From NCBI RefSeq assembly GCF_002250055.1, contig NZ_CP018866.1:1976501-2040500 (forward strand): 64,000 nt of DNA, read 5' to 3'. The notes under the pieces were generated by a model, which had not been told where the DNA came from, did not search any database, and saw only the letters and a list, made by a program, of their open reading frames with translations. The position numbers and the translations under genes are program-made. The first letter of the stretch is position 1; the number at the start of each line of letters is the position of its first letter. Positions 43,084 to 51,417 of this stretch are shown here, in pieces. This stretch comes from Sutcliffiella cohnii (lineage in GTDB: Bacteria; Bacillota; Bacilli; Bacillales; Bacillaceae_I).

Positions 43084-44592
43084 ATGGGGGTAGCACTTGA
43101 GAAAAATGACAAAAAATTAAAAAGTGAGAAGAAAAAAACACACCGTCCATTTGTCTTAGCTGCTGTAATGTTAGCGATGTTTATGGCTGCAGTGGAAGCA
43201 ACAATTGTATCAACAGCTATGCCAGCAATTGCAGCAGATTTAGGTGGATTTTCTCTTTATAGTTGGGTTTTTTCATCATATTTATTAATGAATGCTGTAA
43301 CAGTACTCATATATGGAAAACTGTCCGATATTTTTGGTAGGAAACCAATTATCATTATTGGTATTTCTATTTTTTTAGTAGGTTCTATATTATGTGGACT
43401 AGCAGTTTCGATTGAAATGTTAATACTTTTCCGTTTTATTCAAGGGTTCGGAGCGGGAGCTGTTATGCCAATTGCATCCACCATCGTAGGGGACATGTAT
43501 ACGAAAGAAGAACGGGCTAAAATACAAGGATATTTATCTAGTGTTTGGGGAATATCAGCAGTTCTTGGACCAGCGATTGGAGGATTACTAGTTCAATTTG
43601 TTAGTTGGCGTTATGTTTTTTGGATAAACGTACCGTTAGGATTATTAGCAATACTAGTAATTTCCTTGTATTTACATGAAGGGATAGAAAAAAAGAAACC
43701 ATCCATTGATTATAAAGGTGCGTTTTTATTATTCGTCTCGATTAGCTCACTAATGTTCGTCCTTGTAGAAGGAGGAGTACATTGGGCATGGAACTCAATG
43801 GTAATCATAACGTGTATATTTATTTTTGCAATTACTTTTCTGCTGTTTATCATCCAAGAAACGAAAGCTGTTGACCCGATGATGCCATTCAATATATGGA
43901 AAGAACGTCCTATTTTAATTGCTAATGTCACATCTTTAACTACTGGTGTGATGTTAATTGGAATATCGAGTTTTCTTCCTGCGTTTGTTCAAGGAGTTAT
44001 GGAAAAGCCACCTATTATTGCTGGTTTTACGCTAACAACGATGTCGATTGGTTGGCCAATTGCGGCTACTATTGCAGGTAGAATACTATTGAAAGTTGGG
44101 TTTAGGACTACATCTATTATTGGTGGAATTGCTTTAATAGCTGGTAGCATAATTTTCATGACATTAAACCCTGAGGATGGGCCGTTATGGGCGGCTTTCG
44201 GTTCGTTTATGATTGGTGTAGGGATGGGATTTTCTACTACAGCATTCATTGTCTCTATACAGAGTAATGTTGAATGGAAACAGCGAGGTGCCGCTACGGC
44301 TGCAAATATGTTTATGAGAACTCTTGGGAGTACAGTAGGGGCTGCACTGTTAGGTGGTATTTTAAACTCAAAATTACAAAAGCATTTTCAAGAAAGTGGA
44401 ATGGCAGATCAGCTAACTGTGGACTCTACAACGGCCTTAATGGATGAGCAAAGTAGACAACAATTAACAGACGCAACGAAAATGGTTTTACAAGAAGGAT
44501 TAACAACCTCTTTAAATACAGTCTACTTCGTAGTTTCCTTGTTTGCCGTTGTTAGTTTTGTCCTAATAATACTTTTGCCGAAAAAAGAATAA
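43084..44592 (+). CDS. Drug:H+ antiporter, EmrB/QacA family
   Basis: A 502-residue MFS pump with 14 expected membrane segments (DHA2 type). Words: VLAAVMLAMFMAAVEATIV (helix 1 with motif D1), YGKLSDIFGRKPIIIIG (motif A), LILFRFIQGFGAGAVMP (motif B) and GPAIGGLLVQFVSWRYVF (motif C region). Likely multidrug or metabolite export; substrate unknown. ATG 43084 with AGGG five bases upstream; the frame from 42904 begins inside the darB terminator. Terminator follows. Confidence 0.9.
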   Translation: MGVALEKNDKKLKSEKKKTHRPFVLAAVMLAMFMAAVEATIVSTAMPAIAADLGGFSLYSWVFSSYLLMNAVTVLIYGKLSDIFGRKPIIIIGISIFLVGSILCGLAVSIEMLILFRFIQGFGAGAVMPIASTIVGDMYTKEERAKIQGYLSSVWGISAVLGPAIGGLLVQFVSWRYVFWINVPLGLLAILVISLYLHEGIEKKKPSIDYKGAFLLFVSISSLMFVLVEGGVHWAWNSMVIITCIFIFAITFLLFIIQETKAVDPMMPFNIWKERPILIANVTSLTTGVMLIGISSFLPAFVQGVMEKPPIIAGFTLTTMSIGWPIAATIAGRILLKVGFRTTSIIGGIALIAGSIIFMTLNPEDGPLWAAFGSFMIGVGMGFSTTAFIVSIQSNVEWKQRGAATAANMFMRTLGSTVGAALLGGILNSKLQKHFQESGMADQLTVDSTTALMDEQSRQQLTDATKMVLQEGLTTSLNTVYFVVSLFAVVSFVLIILLPKKE

Positions 44593-44622
44593 AAAGTTGG
44601 GGAATCTTCCTCAACTTTTTTT
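44591..44622 (+). terminator. Terminator of the MFS gene
   Basis: AAAAAGTTGGGGA pairs with TCCTCAACTTTTT (one G-U), then T tract. Confidence 0.85.
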
Positions 44623-44704
44623 CGTTTATCAGAATATTATAACTGTGTTACCTTTAACTTCGGTGGCTAGGTCTTACTCAAAATTCTCTTTTTGTTAAAA
44701 TAAA

Positions 44705-45070
44705 TTAAGTTGTTTCCATAAATTCGATACGATTTCCAAATGGGTCAGTAAAGGTGAAACGTTCAATATTTGGAATTGCAATTTCCTCCTTAATTTTCAC
44801 GCCTCTATCTTTCAAGTACTCCTTCACTTCCAAAATATTTTCTACTTCAAAAGCAGGATGGCGTTTACTTGGACTAGAATTAATGGATTCAACACCTAAA
44901 TGAAGTTCAATATCACCAACATCGAACCATAATCCGCCATTCTTTTTTAAAGCTTCAGGTTTTTCTTTTTCTTTTAACTGTAAAATACGACCGTAAAAGT
45001 CTCTAGCTTTATCTTCATCACCTATTGGAATACATAATTGAATATGGTGTAATCTTTTAAAGTTTATAAT
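44705..45070 (-). CDS. VOC (glyoxalase-fold) protein with unusual ATT start
   Basis: A 121-codon frame, missed by ATG/GTG/TTG-based calling. The protein starts (I)INFKRLHHIQLCIPIG and has DKARDFYGRILQL, GGLWFDVGDIELHLGV, SKRHPAFEVENI and TDPFGNRIEFME, a clear vicinal oxygen chelate protein with the His/Glu metal-ligand positions. AGGAGG (complement of 45078-45083) lies 7 bases before ATT (45070) and 10 before ATA (45067); an in-frame TAG is 13 codons upstream of that ATT and no usual start codon lies between. Homologues I remember start with Met at the ATA position, so a G to A change is suspected. Confidence in the protein is high; the start is the question. Confidence 0.82.
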   Translation of the reverse strand: MINFKRLHHIQLCIPIGDEDKARDFYGRILQLKEKEKPEALKKNGGLWFDVGDIELHLGVESINSSPSKRHPAFEVENILEVKEYLKDRGVKIKEEIAIPNIERFTFTDPFGNRIEFMETT

Positions 45071-45106
45071 AATAGAACCTCCTACATATAAATATAGATT
45101 TGTGAG

Positions 45107-45841
45107 CTAGATTTGTACTGAAATGTAAATAATCAAAAGTAAAGAAACAAAAGTTAAGATGCTTTTCCAAGGGAGATGGGATAATGTTGGTGCTAGTTTA
45201 ACTGCTAGTTGTGCTCCACAAAATGATCCAATCGCTAGCAGAATTCCAACTACAGGCTGAAAAAATCCTAAATACGCATAAACAGAAAAGGATACAATAC
45301 AACTTGCAAAAGTTTGTAATCTAGCTAGTCCAATCGATGTAACATAACTATATCCAGCAGTAAGAAAAGAATGCATAAGTAAAATTGCCTGACCTGGCCC
45401 AAAGAAACCATCGAAAGCGCCTATGAAAAAATAATAGGGGCGAAAAAGACTCTTCTGTTTCCTCCTATTTCTCCATTTCTTTATATATTCCTTCCACAGA
45501 TTGAGAAAAGTAGAAAAGATTAATAACACTAAGGCAATGGTTAACAATGTGTCTTCTTGTAATTGTGAGGCCAAATATGCTCCTGTTATTCCACCAGCAA
45601 CCGTAAAAGGTAAAAGTGAACACGCTAAAAGGAATTTCACCTCCTTCTTTTTCCATAGTGTATAGAAGCTACCAAGCGAACTAAATGTATTAGAAAATTT
45701 GTTTGCAGCAATTGCTGCATGAATTGGTACACCAAGAGAAAGCATAGCTGGTAAACTAATTAACCCTCCGCCGCCACCTAACGTCCCAATAAAAGTAGCA
45801 ATAAATCCAATGAACAGTAATAAAAGAATAGAGTCCATCAT
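45107..45841 (-). CDS. TSUP (TauE/SafE) family transporter
   Basis: A 244-residue membrane protein with about eight segments. Family marks are FIATFIGTLGGGGGLISLPAM in helix 1, AIAANKFSNTFSSLGSF, and GAFDGFFGPGQAILLMHSF in the second repeat. The family exports sulfite, sulfoacetate or similar anions. It is divergent from ccpC, the intervening region of 100 bases carries the CcpC box, so it may be under CcpC control. Confidence 0.88.
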   Translation of the reverse strand: MMDSILLLLFIGFIATFIGTLGGGGGLISLPAMLSLGVPIHAAIAANKFSNTFSSLGSFYTLWKKKEVKFLLACSLLPFTVAGGITGAYLASQLQEDTLLTIALVLLIFSTFLNLWKEYIKKWRNRRKQKSLFRPYYFFIGAFDGFFGPGQAILLMHSFLTAGYSYVTSIGLARLQTFASCIVSFSVYAYLGFFQPVVGILLAIGSFCGAQLAVKLAPTLSHLPWKSILTFVSLLLIIYISVQI

Positions 45842-45911
45842 TCACCATCCTTCCTACAACTATTGTATTTTTATAATAGTGATAATGAAATATCAAAAAA
45901 ATTAAGATATA

Positions 45912-45930
45912 ATATAAGAAAAACTTATAT
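45912..45930. promoter_or_regulatory. CcpC-type operator
   Basis: ATAA-N7-TTAT at 45914-45928, the consensus reported for CcpC binding in B. subtilis, within a longer dyad ATATAAG-AAAAA-CTTATAT. It lies 12 bases before the ccpC start and upstream of the divergent TSUP gene. Confidence 0.8.
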
Positions 45931-45941
45931 GTAGGTGGAAA

Positions 45942-46823
45942 ATGAGTACTTCAGAATTTTATATATTAACGGTGTTAGCGAAAGAAAAAAATATGCGAAA
46001 AGCAGCAGAACGATTATTCGTTTCTCAACCAGCACTTTCCCAAAGACTTCAAACGATTGAAAAAGCATGGAATACAAAAATATTTCATCGTACTCAAAAA
46101 GGGTTATTAATTACTCCCGCTGGTGAAAAAATTGTCGAGTTTGCAAAAGATGTTATCCAAAAAGAAGCAAAAGTAAAAGAAGAAATTTATTCATTAGAGG
46201 AACATGTATATGGTACGCTAAAAATTGCTGTAGCAACAATTGTAGGTCAATATTGGTTGCCAAAAGTTTTAAAACGATTTATTCAAACATACCCACACGC
46301 TAAAGTATCTCTTATTACTGGTTGGAGCAGTGATATACTTCAAAGTCTCTATCAAGATGAAGCGCATATCGGAATTATTAGGGGAAATCCTGAATGGAAA
46401 GGTGTTAAACAACATCTATTATCAGATAAATTGTTTTTGGTAGATACAGAAATTGAAAAAATTGAAGATTTAAGAAATACGGATCGCCCATTTATTCAAT
46501 TTAAAAGTGATTCTACCTATTACCAAGAAATCCAAGTATGGTGGCATAGAAAATTTCAAACAGCACCGAAAAGGACAATCGTTGTTGATCAAATTGAAAC
46601 TTGCAAACAGATGGCACTAAACGGTGTAGGGTACGCGATTTTACCTTCAATAACATTACAAGAAGAGTATGACCAGATTAACATCATTCCTCTTAGTGAT
46701 TGGAAGGAAGAAATGCACCGGGATACGTGGTTAATTGGATATGAATCATCCTTTCAATTAAAACAAGTGGAAGCATTTATGGAGATACTAGATAAAGTAT
46801 TAGAAGAACAAGGGCATTCGTGA
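45942..46823 (+). CDS. ccpC: LysR-type regulator CcpC
   Basis: A 293-residue LysR protein, same length as B. subtilis CcpC (YkuM). N-terminal helix-turn-helix KNMRKAAERLFVSQPALSQR is almost diagnostic, followed by a citrate-binding-type effector domain with VATIVGQYWLPKVLKRF. In B. subtilis CcpC represses citB and citZ and responds to citrate. Preceded by its own ATAA-N7-TTAT box. Gene order places it as in B. subtilis, between ykuL and dapH. Confidence 0.93.
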   Translation: MSTSEFYILTVLAKEKNMRKAAERLFVSQPALSQRLQTIEKAWNTKIFHRTQKGLLITPAGEKIVEFAKDVIQKEAKVKEEIYSLEEHVYGTLKIAVATIVGQYWLPKVLKRFIQTYPHAKVSLITGWSSDILQSLYQDEAHIGIIRGNPEWKGVKQHLLSDKLFLVDTEIEKIEDLRNTDRPFIQFKSDSTYYQEIQVWWHRKFQTAPKRTIVVDQIETCKQMALNGVGYAILPSITLQEEYDQINIIPLSDWKEEMHRDTWLIGYESSFQLKQVEAFMEILDKVLEEQGHS

Positions 46824-46909
46824 TTGATAGCATTTTTTCATGAAAAATAGTATGATAAATACTTGGTATAGAGTAGAATTGTACAATTTTATGTTAGGGA
46901 GTAAAAAAC

Positions 46910-47746
46910 ATGTTAAAACAATTAGAATGGAAAAACTTATTCCGAGGGATGTTAATGGGGATTACCGAACTCGTTCCTGGTGTTAGTAGTGGAACACTAG
47001 CGTTTATTTTAGGAATATATGACCGCCTTATTAATGCGATCAGTGGATTTTTTAGTAAGGAATGGAAGGCTCATATAAGTTTTTTAATTCCATTAGGAAT
47101 TGGTATGGTTATCTCTTTGAAAGCATTTAGTTCTATTATCAATTATTTTTTAGAATATCATTATCAGCCAACTCAATTTTTATTTTTAGGTTTAATAATA
47201 GGAATTTTACCATTATTATACCGAGAATCAGATATGAGGAATTCTTTTGGTGGAAAGCATTATTTAATTCTATTTATTGCAATGATACCTGTCATTTTAT
47301 TAGAATTTTTTAGAATGGAAGATGCAGGAGCTATTTTAGTAATTGAGAACATATCAACTTTTGGATATATTTTCCTTTCAGGATGGTTAGCAAGTATGGC
47401 CATGTTATTACCTGGTATAAGTGGCTCGCTAGTTTTGGTTATATTAGGCACGTATGCTACTGCTACAACGGCACTTGAGCATTTAAACTTTCCGATTATT
47501 ATTACTTTCGGCTTAGGGGTAGTTGTAGGGTTTATTATAAGCAGTAAAATAATCAAATTTTTACTAAACACATTTCCTAAAGGAACTTTTGCATCTATAA
47601 TAGGTCTGGTTATCGGTTCGACGTATGCTGTTTTCCCGGGCTTATCTAGTAGTATGTTAACAAATATAGTAAGTACTATTACCTTTATAGTAGGTTTTTT
47701 CCTAGTTCAATTTATTGGGAAAAAAAATAAAGGAATGCAAATGTAA
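46910..47746 (+). CDS. DUF368 membrane protein, PopT-like
   Basis: A 278-residue membrane protein with about eight to nine segments. It begins RGMLMGITELVPGVSSGTLAF, typical of DUF368, and repeats the motif in GWLASMAMLLPGISGSLVLV. Recent work names DUF368 proteins PopT, transporters that return undecaprenyl phosphate across the membrane for wall synthesis. This gene replaces ykuN-ykuO-ykuP found at this place in B. subtilis and directly precedes dapH. Function in this organism is inference. GGGAG before ATG. Confidence 0.85.
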   Translation: MLKQLEWKNLFRGMLMGITELVPGVSSGTLAFILGIYDRLINAISGFFSKEWKAHISFLIPLGIGMVISLKAFSSIINYFLEYHYQPTQFLFLGLIIGILPLLYRESDMRNSFGGKHYLILFIAMIPVILLEFFRMEDAGAILVIENISTFGYIFLSGWLASMAMLLPGISGSLVLVILGTYATATTALEHLNFPIIITFGLGVVVGFIISSKIIKFLLNTFPKGTFASIIGLVIGSTYAVFPGLSSSMLTNIVSTITFIVGFFLVQFIGKKNKGMQM

Positions 47747-47827
47747 ATAATAATACTTGTCACGTAAAATGTTGTTTGATAGAGTAAAGTAATAAAGATT
47801 ATATAGCTTACATAGGAGGATACATAC

Positions 47828-48538
47828 ATGAAAATGATGGATGCAAACGAAATTATTTCTTTTATTCAAAATAGTACAAAATCAACTCCAGTGAAAGTAT
47901 ACGTCAAAGGTGATATAGAAGGTATTAACTTTGGTGCTTCTGCTAAGGCGTTTATTACTGGGGACACTGGTGTTGTTTTCGGTGAGTGGGCTGAAATTGA
48001 AGCAGCATTAAAAGAAAATGAAGCAAAGGTTGAAGACTTTGTTGTTGAAAATGACCGTCGCAACTCAGCGATTCCGTTATTAGATATGAAAGGCATTAAA
48101 GCTCGTATTGAGCCAGGTGCAATTATTCGTGACCAAGTAGAAATTGGTGACAATGCTGTTATTATGATGGGAGCTTCCATCAATATCGGAGCAGTAATTG
48201 GAGAAGGAACGATGATTGATATGAATGCCGTTCTTGGTGGCCGTGCTACAGTAGGTAAAAATTGCCACATCGGTGCAGGTACAGTCTTAGCGGGAGTAAT
48301 TGAACCACCTTCTGCAAAACCGGTTATCGTTGAAGATGATGTAGTAATTGGTGCAAATGCTGTTGTATTAGAAGGAGTAACAGTAGGTAAAGGTGCGGTT
48401 GTTGCTGCCGGCGCTATCGTTATCGACGACGTAGCTCCATATACAGTAGTTGCTGGAACTCCAGCAAGAAAAATTAAAGACATCGATGAAAAAACAAAGT
48501 CAAAAACAGAAATCAAACAAGAACTTCGTCAACTATAA
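47828..48538 (+). CDS. dapH: Tetrahydrodipicolinate N-acetyltransferase
   Basis: A 236-residue left-handed beta-helix enzyme: hexapeptide repeats ([57 protein letters not shown]) with N-terminal domain. It makes N-acetyl-2-amino-6-oxopimelate from tetrahydrodipicolinate in the acetyl route of diaminopimelate and lysine synthesis. GGAGG before ATG. Upstream of dapL, with a weak hairpin between the two. Confidence 0.96.
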   Translation: MKMMDANEIISFIQNSTKSTPVKVYVKGDIEGINFGASAKAFITGDTGVVFGEWAEIEAALKENEAKVEDFVVENDRRNSAIPLLDMKGIKARIEPGAIIRDQVEIGDNAVIMMGASINIGAVIGEGTMIDMNAVLGGRATVGKNCHIGAGTVLAGVIEPPSAKPVIVEDDVVIGANAVVLEGVTVGKGAVVAAGAIVIDDVAPYTVVAGTPARKIKDIDEKTKSKTEIKQELRQL

Positions 48539-48548
48539 GGATAAGGTA

Positions 48549-48580
48549 AAAAGCGTGGATTAATATCTCCACGCTTTTCC
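48549..48580 (+). terminator. Hairpin between dapH and dapL
   Basis: AAAAGCGTGGA (48549-48559) pairs with TCCACGCTTTT (48568-48578). No long T tract, so read-through to dapL is likely. Confidence 0.6.
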
Positions 48581-48602
48581 TATAGGGAGGAACTATTCAA
48601 AC

Positions 48603-49724
48603 ATGAATCACTTATTACAAATTAGGAGAGAGTTACATCAAATTCCCGAAAAAGGTTTCGAAGAAGTAAAAACGCAACGTTACCTATTAAATTATATTTC
48701 CAAATTACCACAAGAACATTTACAAATAGAGACGTGGAGAACGGGTGTTTTTGTTAGAGTCAAAGGAAAAGTTGGAGATAACACAATAGGGTACCGGACA
48801 GATATTGATGGATTACCTATTGAAGAAGAAACAGAATTAGAGTTTAGCTCTACACACGAAGGAATGATGCATGCATGTGGGCATGATCTTCATATGACCA
48901 TTGCCTTAGGTTTGTTAACGCATTATTCATCCAATCCAGTTAATGATCATTTATTATTTATGTTCCAACCTGCAGAAGAAGGTCCTGGTGGTGCGGAATT
49001 AATGATTCAAACGGAAGTGTTTAAACGATGGAAGCCTGATATGATTATTGCTCTTCATATCGCCCCAGAGTACCCAGTTGGTACAATTGCAACAAAACCT
49101 GGACTTCTTTTTGCGAATACGTCTGAATTATTTATCGATTTAAAAGGAAAAGGTGGACATGCAGCTTTCCCACATCAGACAAACGATATGGTAGTAGCTA
49201 GTTGTTCGCTAGTAACACAATTACAATCTATTGTTTCTAGAAACGTTAACCCGCTTGATAGTGCAGTGATTACGATTGGAAAAATTACAGGTGGCACCGT
49301 TCAAAATATTATTGCAGAAAGAGCAAGATTAGAAGGAACAATTCGAACACTTTCTGTCGAATCCATGTCTAAAGTGAAGGCGCGGATTGAAGCAATGGTA
49401 AAAGGGATTGAAATTGGATATGACTGCCAAGCAACAATTGATTACGGTTGTATGTACCATCAAGTAGACAATGAAGAACAAGTAACGAGTGAATTTATGA
49501 AGTTTGTTTCAACTGAAACGGATGTAAATGTAATTCATTGTTCTGAAGCGATGACAGGGGAAGACTTCGGCTATATGATTAAAGATATTCCTGGTTTTAT
49601 GTTTTGGTTAGGTGTAAATTCCCCTTATGGCCTACATCATGCAAAACTTACTCCTGATGAAAATGCACTTGATGTTGCAGTATCATTATTAACAAAATAT
49701 ATTAATTTTAAAGGAACCGCGTAA
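48603..49724 (+). CDS. dapL: N-acetyldiaminopimelate deacetylase (YkuR)
   Basis: A 373-residue M20 amidohydrolase: [14 protein letters not shown] at the start, [15 protein letters not shown] and [26 protein letters not shown] loop [26 protein letters not shown] and [12 protein letters not shown], with metal and catalytic residues present. It releases acetate from N-acetyl-LL-diaminopimelate. Known as YkuR or DapL in B. subtilis. AGGAGG before ATG, 64 bases after dapH. Confidence 0.94.
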   Translation: MNHLLQIRRELHQIPEKGFEEVKTQRYLLNYISKLPQEHLQIETWRTGVFVRVKGKVGDNTIGYRTDIDGLPIEEETELEFSSTHEGMMHACGHDLHMTIALGLLTHYSSNPVNDHLLFMFQPAEEGPGGAELMIQTEVFKRWKPDMIIALHIAPEYPVGTIATKPGLLFANTSELFIDLKGKGGHAAFPHQTNDMVVASCSLVTQLQSIVSRNVNPLDSAVITIGKITGGTVQNIIAERARLEGTIRTLSVESMSKVKARIEAMVKGIEIGYDCQATIDYGCMYHQVDNEEQVTSEFMKFVSTETDVNVIHCSEAMTGEDFGYMIKDIPGFMFWLGVNSPYGLHHAKLTPDENALDVAVSLLTKYINFKGTA

Positions 49725-49799
49725 AAATTTCCTCTCACTTCTCTACGTATAATTTTGTTTAATCAAGAACAAATTATACTCATGGGAGGTGTGTTACAT

Positions 49800-50045
49800 A
49801 TGCCAAAAATCGGTGTAGAACAATCTTTAACACAAGTTCAAGAAGCGTTACAAGAAAGAGGATATGATGTTGTTCAATTGAAAAATGAGAATGATGCTAA
49901 AGGCTGCGACTGTTGTGTTGTAACAGGTATAGATAACAATGTGATGGGCATTTCTAACGCTGTTACGGCTGGTTCAGTAATTGAAGCAAGCGGCCTCTCG
50001 GCAGAAGAAGTATGTCAACAAGTAGAAAGCAGAATCCAAGGGTAA
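49800..50045 (+). CDS. ykuS: YkuS family protein (UPF0180)
   Basis: An 81-residue protein with [34 protein letters not shown] and [14 protein letters not shown]; typical of UPF0180 proteins, function unknown. ATG 49800 lies after GGGAGG. It shares the B. subtilis place after dapL. Cys-Asp-Cys-Cys cluster could bind a metal, not established. Confidence 0.93.
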   Translation: MPKIGVEQSLTQVQEALQERGYDVVQLKNENDAKGCDCCVVTGIDNNVMGISNAVTAGSVIEASGLSAEEVCQQVESRIQG

Positions 50046-50073
50046 TCCGAAAAGCATATGCGGAACAAAGACA

Positions 50074-50105
50074 AAAAAAGTGCCTAATGAGATAGGCACT
50101 TTTTT
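50074..50105. terminator. Bidirectional terminator between ykuS and ykuT
   Basis: AAAAAAGTGCCTA pairs with TAGGCACTTTTTT across six bases, flanked by A and T runs, serving both converging genes. Confidence 0.92.
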
Positions 50106-50106
50106 C

Positions 50107-50943
50107 TTATGCTTTCTTTTCAATATAAACTTGATGCGGGAAAGGAATTTCAATCCCATTAGCATCTAATGCTTCTTTCATAGCTTTCCTAAGTTTTCGT
50201 TCAACCGCCCATTGCTCCATATTTTCCGTTTTTGCTACTATTCGAATCACAACGTCAGAATCCCCTAGACTTTGAACACCAACGACATTCGGACCTTCCT
50301 TAATTGCCTCTTCCTCTTGAGCAAAACGATCACAAACTTTTTGTAATACCATCATCGCTTTATCGATATTATCGTCATATGAAATGCTTATATCCACTAG
50401 TGCTCGCATATTTCCACGAGAATGGTTACTTAAACTTGATATTTCGCGGTTTGGAATGTAATGTAGGGTACCATCAAAATCACGAATCTTCGTCGTTCTT
50501 AAACCTACGTCTTCTACAATTCCCGAAAATCCTGCAGTAGTAACATAGTCATCGACATCTACTTGCTTTTCAAGAAGAAGGAAAAATCCAGTTACAACGT
50601 CACTTACTAATCCTTGTGCACCAAAACCGATAGCAAGTCCAACAATACCTGCACCCGCTAAAATGGGAGTTGCTTCTACTTTAAATACATTTTCTAATAC
50701 TAAAATAAACAGAAAGAACATTAACGTGTATGTAAAAATATTTATTACTAATTTTTCTAACGTTTTGGACCGACCACGTGTCAAGTTTTGTCGTTCTTCT
50801 GCTCGTTCAAATAAAGATTTTATTAATTTTGTACCGAGCGACTTTACGATCCCGTACGCAATTAATATTATGACAAGTTTTAAAATAACGGTACCTACCA
50901 CAGCTAAAATAGCCCATAAATTGTAATTCGTTAAATCAAACAT
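50107..50943 (-). CDS. ykuT: Small-conductance mechanosensitive channel, YkuT
   Basis: A 278-residue MscS-type channel with three membrane segments. Words: ETPILAGAGIVGLAIGFGAQGLVSDV (pore helix, written here with its core AGIVGLAIGFGAQ), GIVEDVGLRTTKIRDFDGTL and YIPNREISSLSNHSR in the beta domain. Opens under hypo-osmotic shock. Same order as in B. subtilis. Start at complement of 50941-50943 after AAAGGAG. Confidence 0.93.
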   Translation of the reverse strand: MFDLTNYNLWAILAVVGTVILKLVIILIAYGIVKSLGTKLIKSLFERAEERQNLTRGRSKTLEKLVINIFTYTLMFFLFILVLENVFKVEATPILAGAGIVGLAIGFGAQGLVSDVVTGFFLLLEKQVDVDDYVTTAGFSGIVEDVGLRTTKIRDFDGTLHYIPNREISSLSNHSRGNMRALVDISISYDDNIDKAMMVLQKVCDRFAQEEEAIKEGPNVVGVQSLGDSDVVIRIVAKTENMEQWAVERKLRKAMKEALDANGIEIPFPHQVYIEKKA

Positions 50944-51417
50944 AACATACTCCTTTCCAATACAAATAATAAGTTTCTCATTATATCTTATTTACTGAAA
51001 AAACTCCAACAGTCAAGATTTAGAAGAAAATGTCGATATTTCATATATTCCCCTTATTTAGAGCGTTAAAACAAAACAGTATTCAAGTATTCATCAGCTT
51101 AGTTTACATAGAAAGCTATGGCTTTAATAAATCATTGGATTTTACTGGTATTCAAAATTAATTAACTACGACAAAAGTTGGAGAGGAAATCAGTCTTCTA
51201 TCCGCTGTGCCATATTTCACATATGTCTATAATAAAAATATAAAATATTTAAATTTTTTAAAAAAAGGGTGGAAATATATTTCGAAACTCGATATATTTA
51301 TTACTATGCTAGTGAAAAGGGGTAGTGAAAAAATGACGACATGGGAGTTCTGTCCATAGGATAGAAGCTATTATTTAAATTTCAACGTTTCCAAATGGAG
51401 CAAAGGGAGGGACAAAA
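50944..51417 (+). other. Intergenic leader of the ABC operon
   Basis: About 470 AT-rich bases with no long gene. One small frame with ATG 51333 reads MTTWEFCP and then TAG (51357-51359), 10 bases after AAGGGG; a longer version starts at 51306. It could be a leader peptide like the one of the bmrCD exporters, but nothing shows that. A palindromic AAAGCTATGGCTTT is near 51111-51124. Confidence 0.35.

Noticed and set aside
47747..47827. Lysine riboswitch before dapH
   Set aside because: Only about 80 bases separate the genes, too short for the aptamer.
47866..48516. 216-codon minus-strand frame opposite dapH
   Set aside because: Composition is a mirror of the hexapeptide repeats of dapH (Ile, Thr, Ala, Pro rich), with no ribosome site; a shadow of a real gene.
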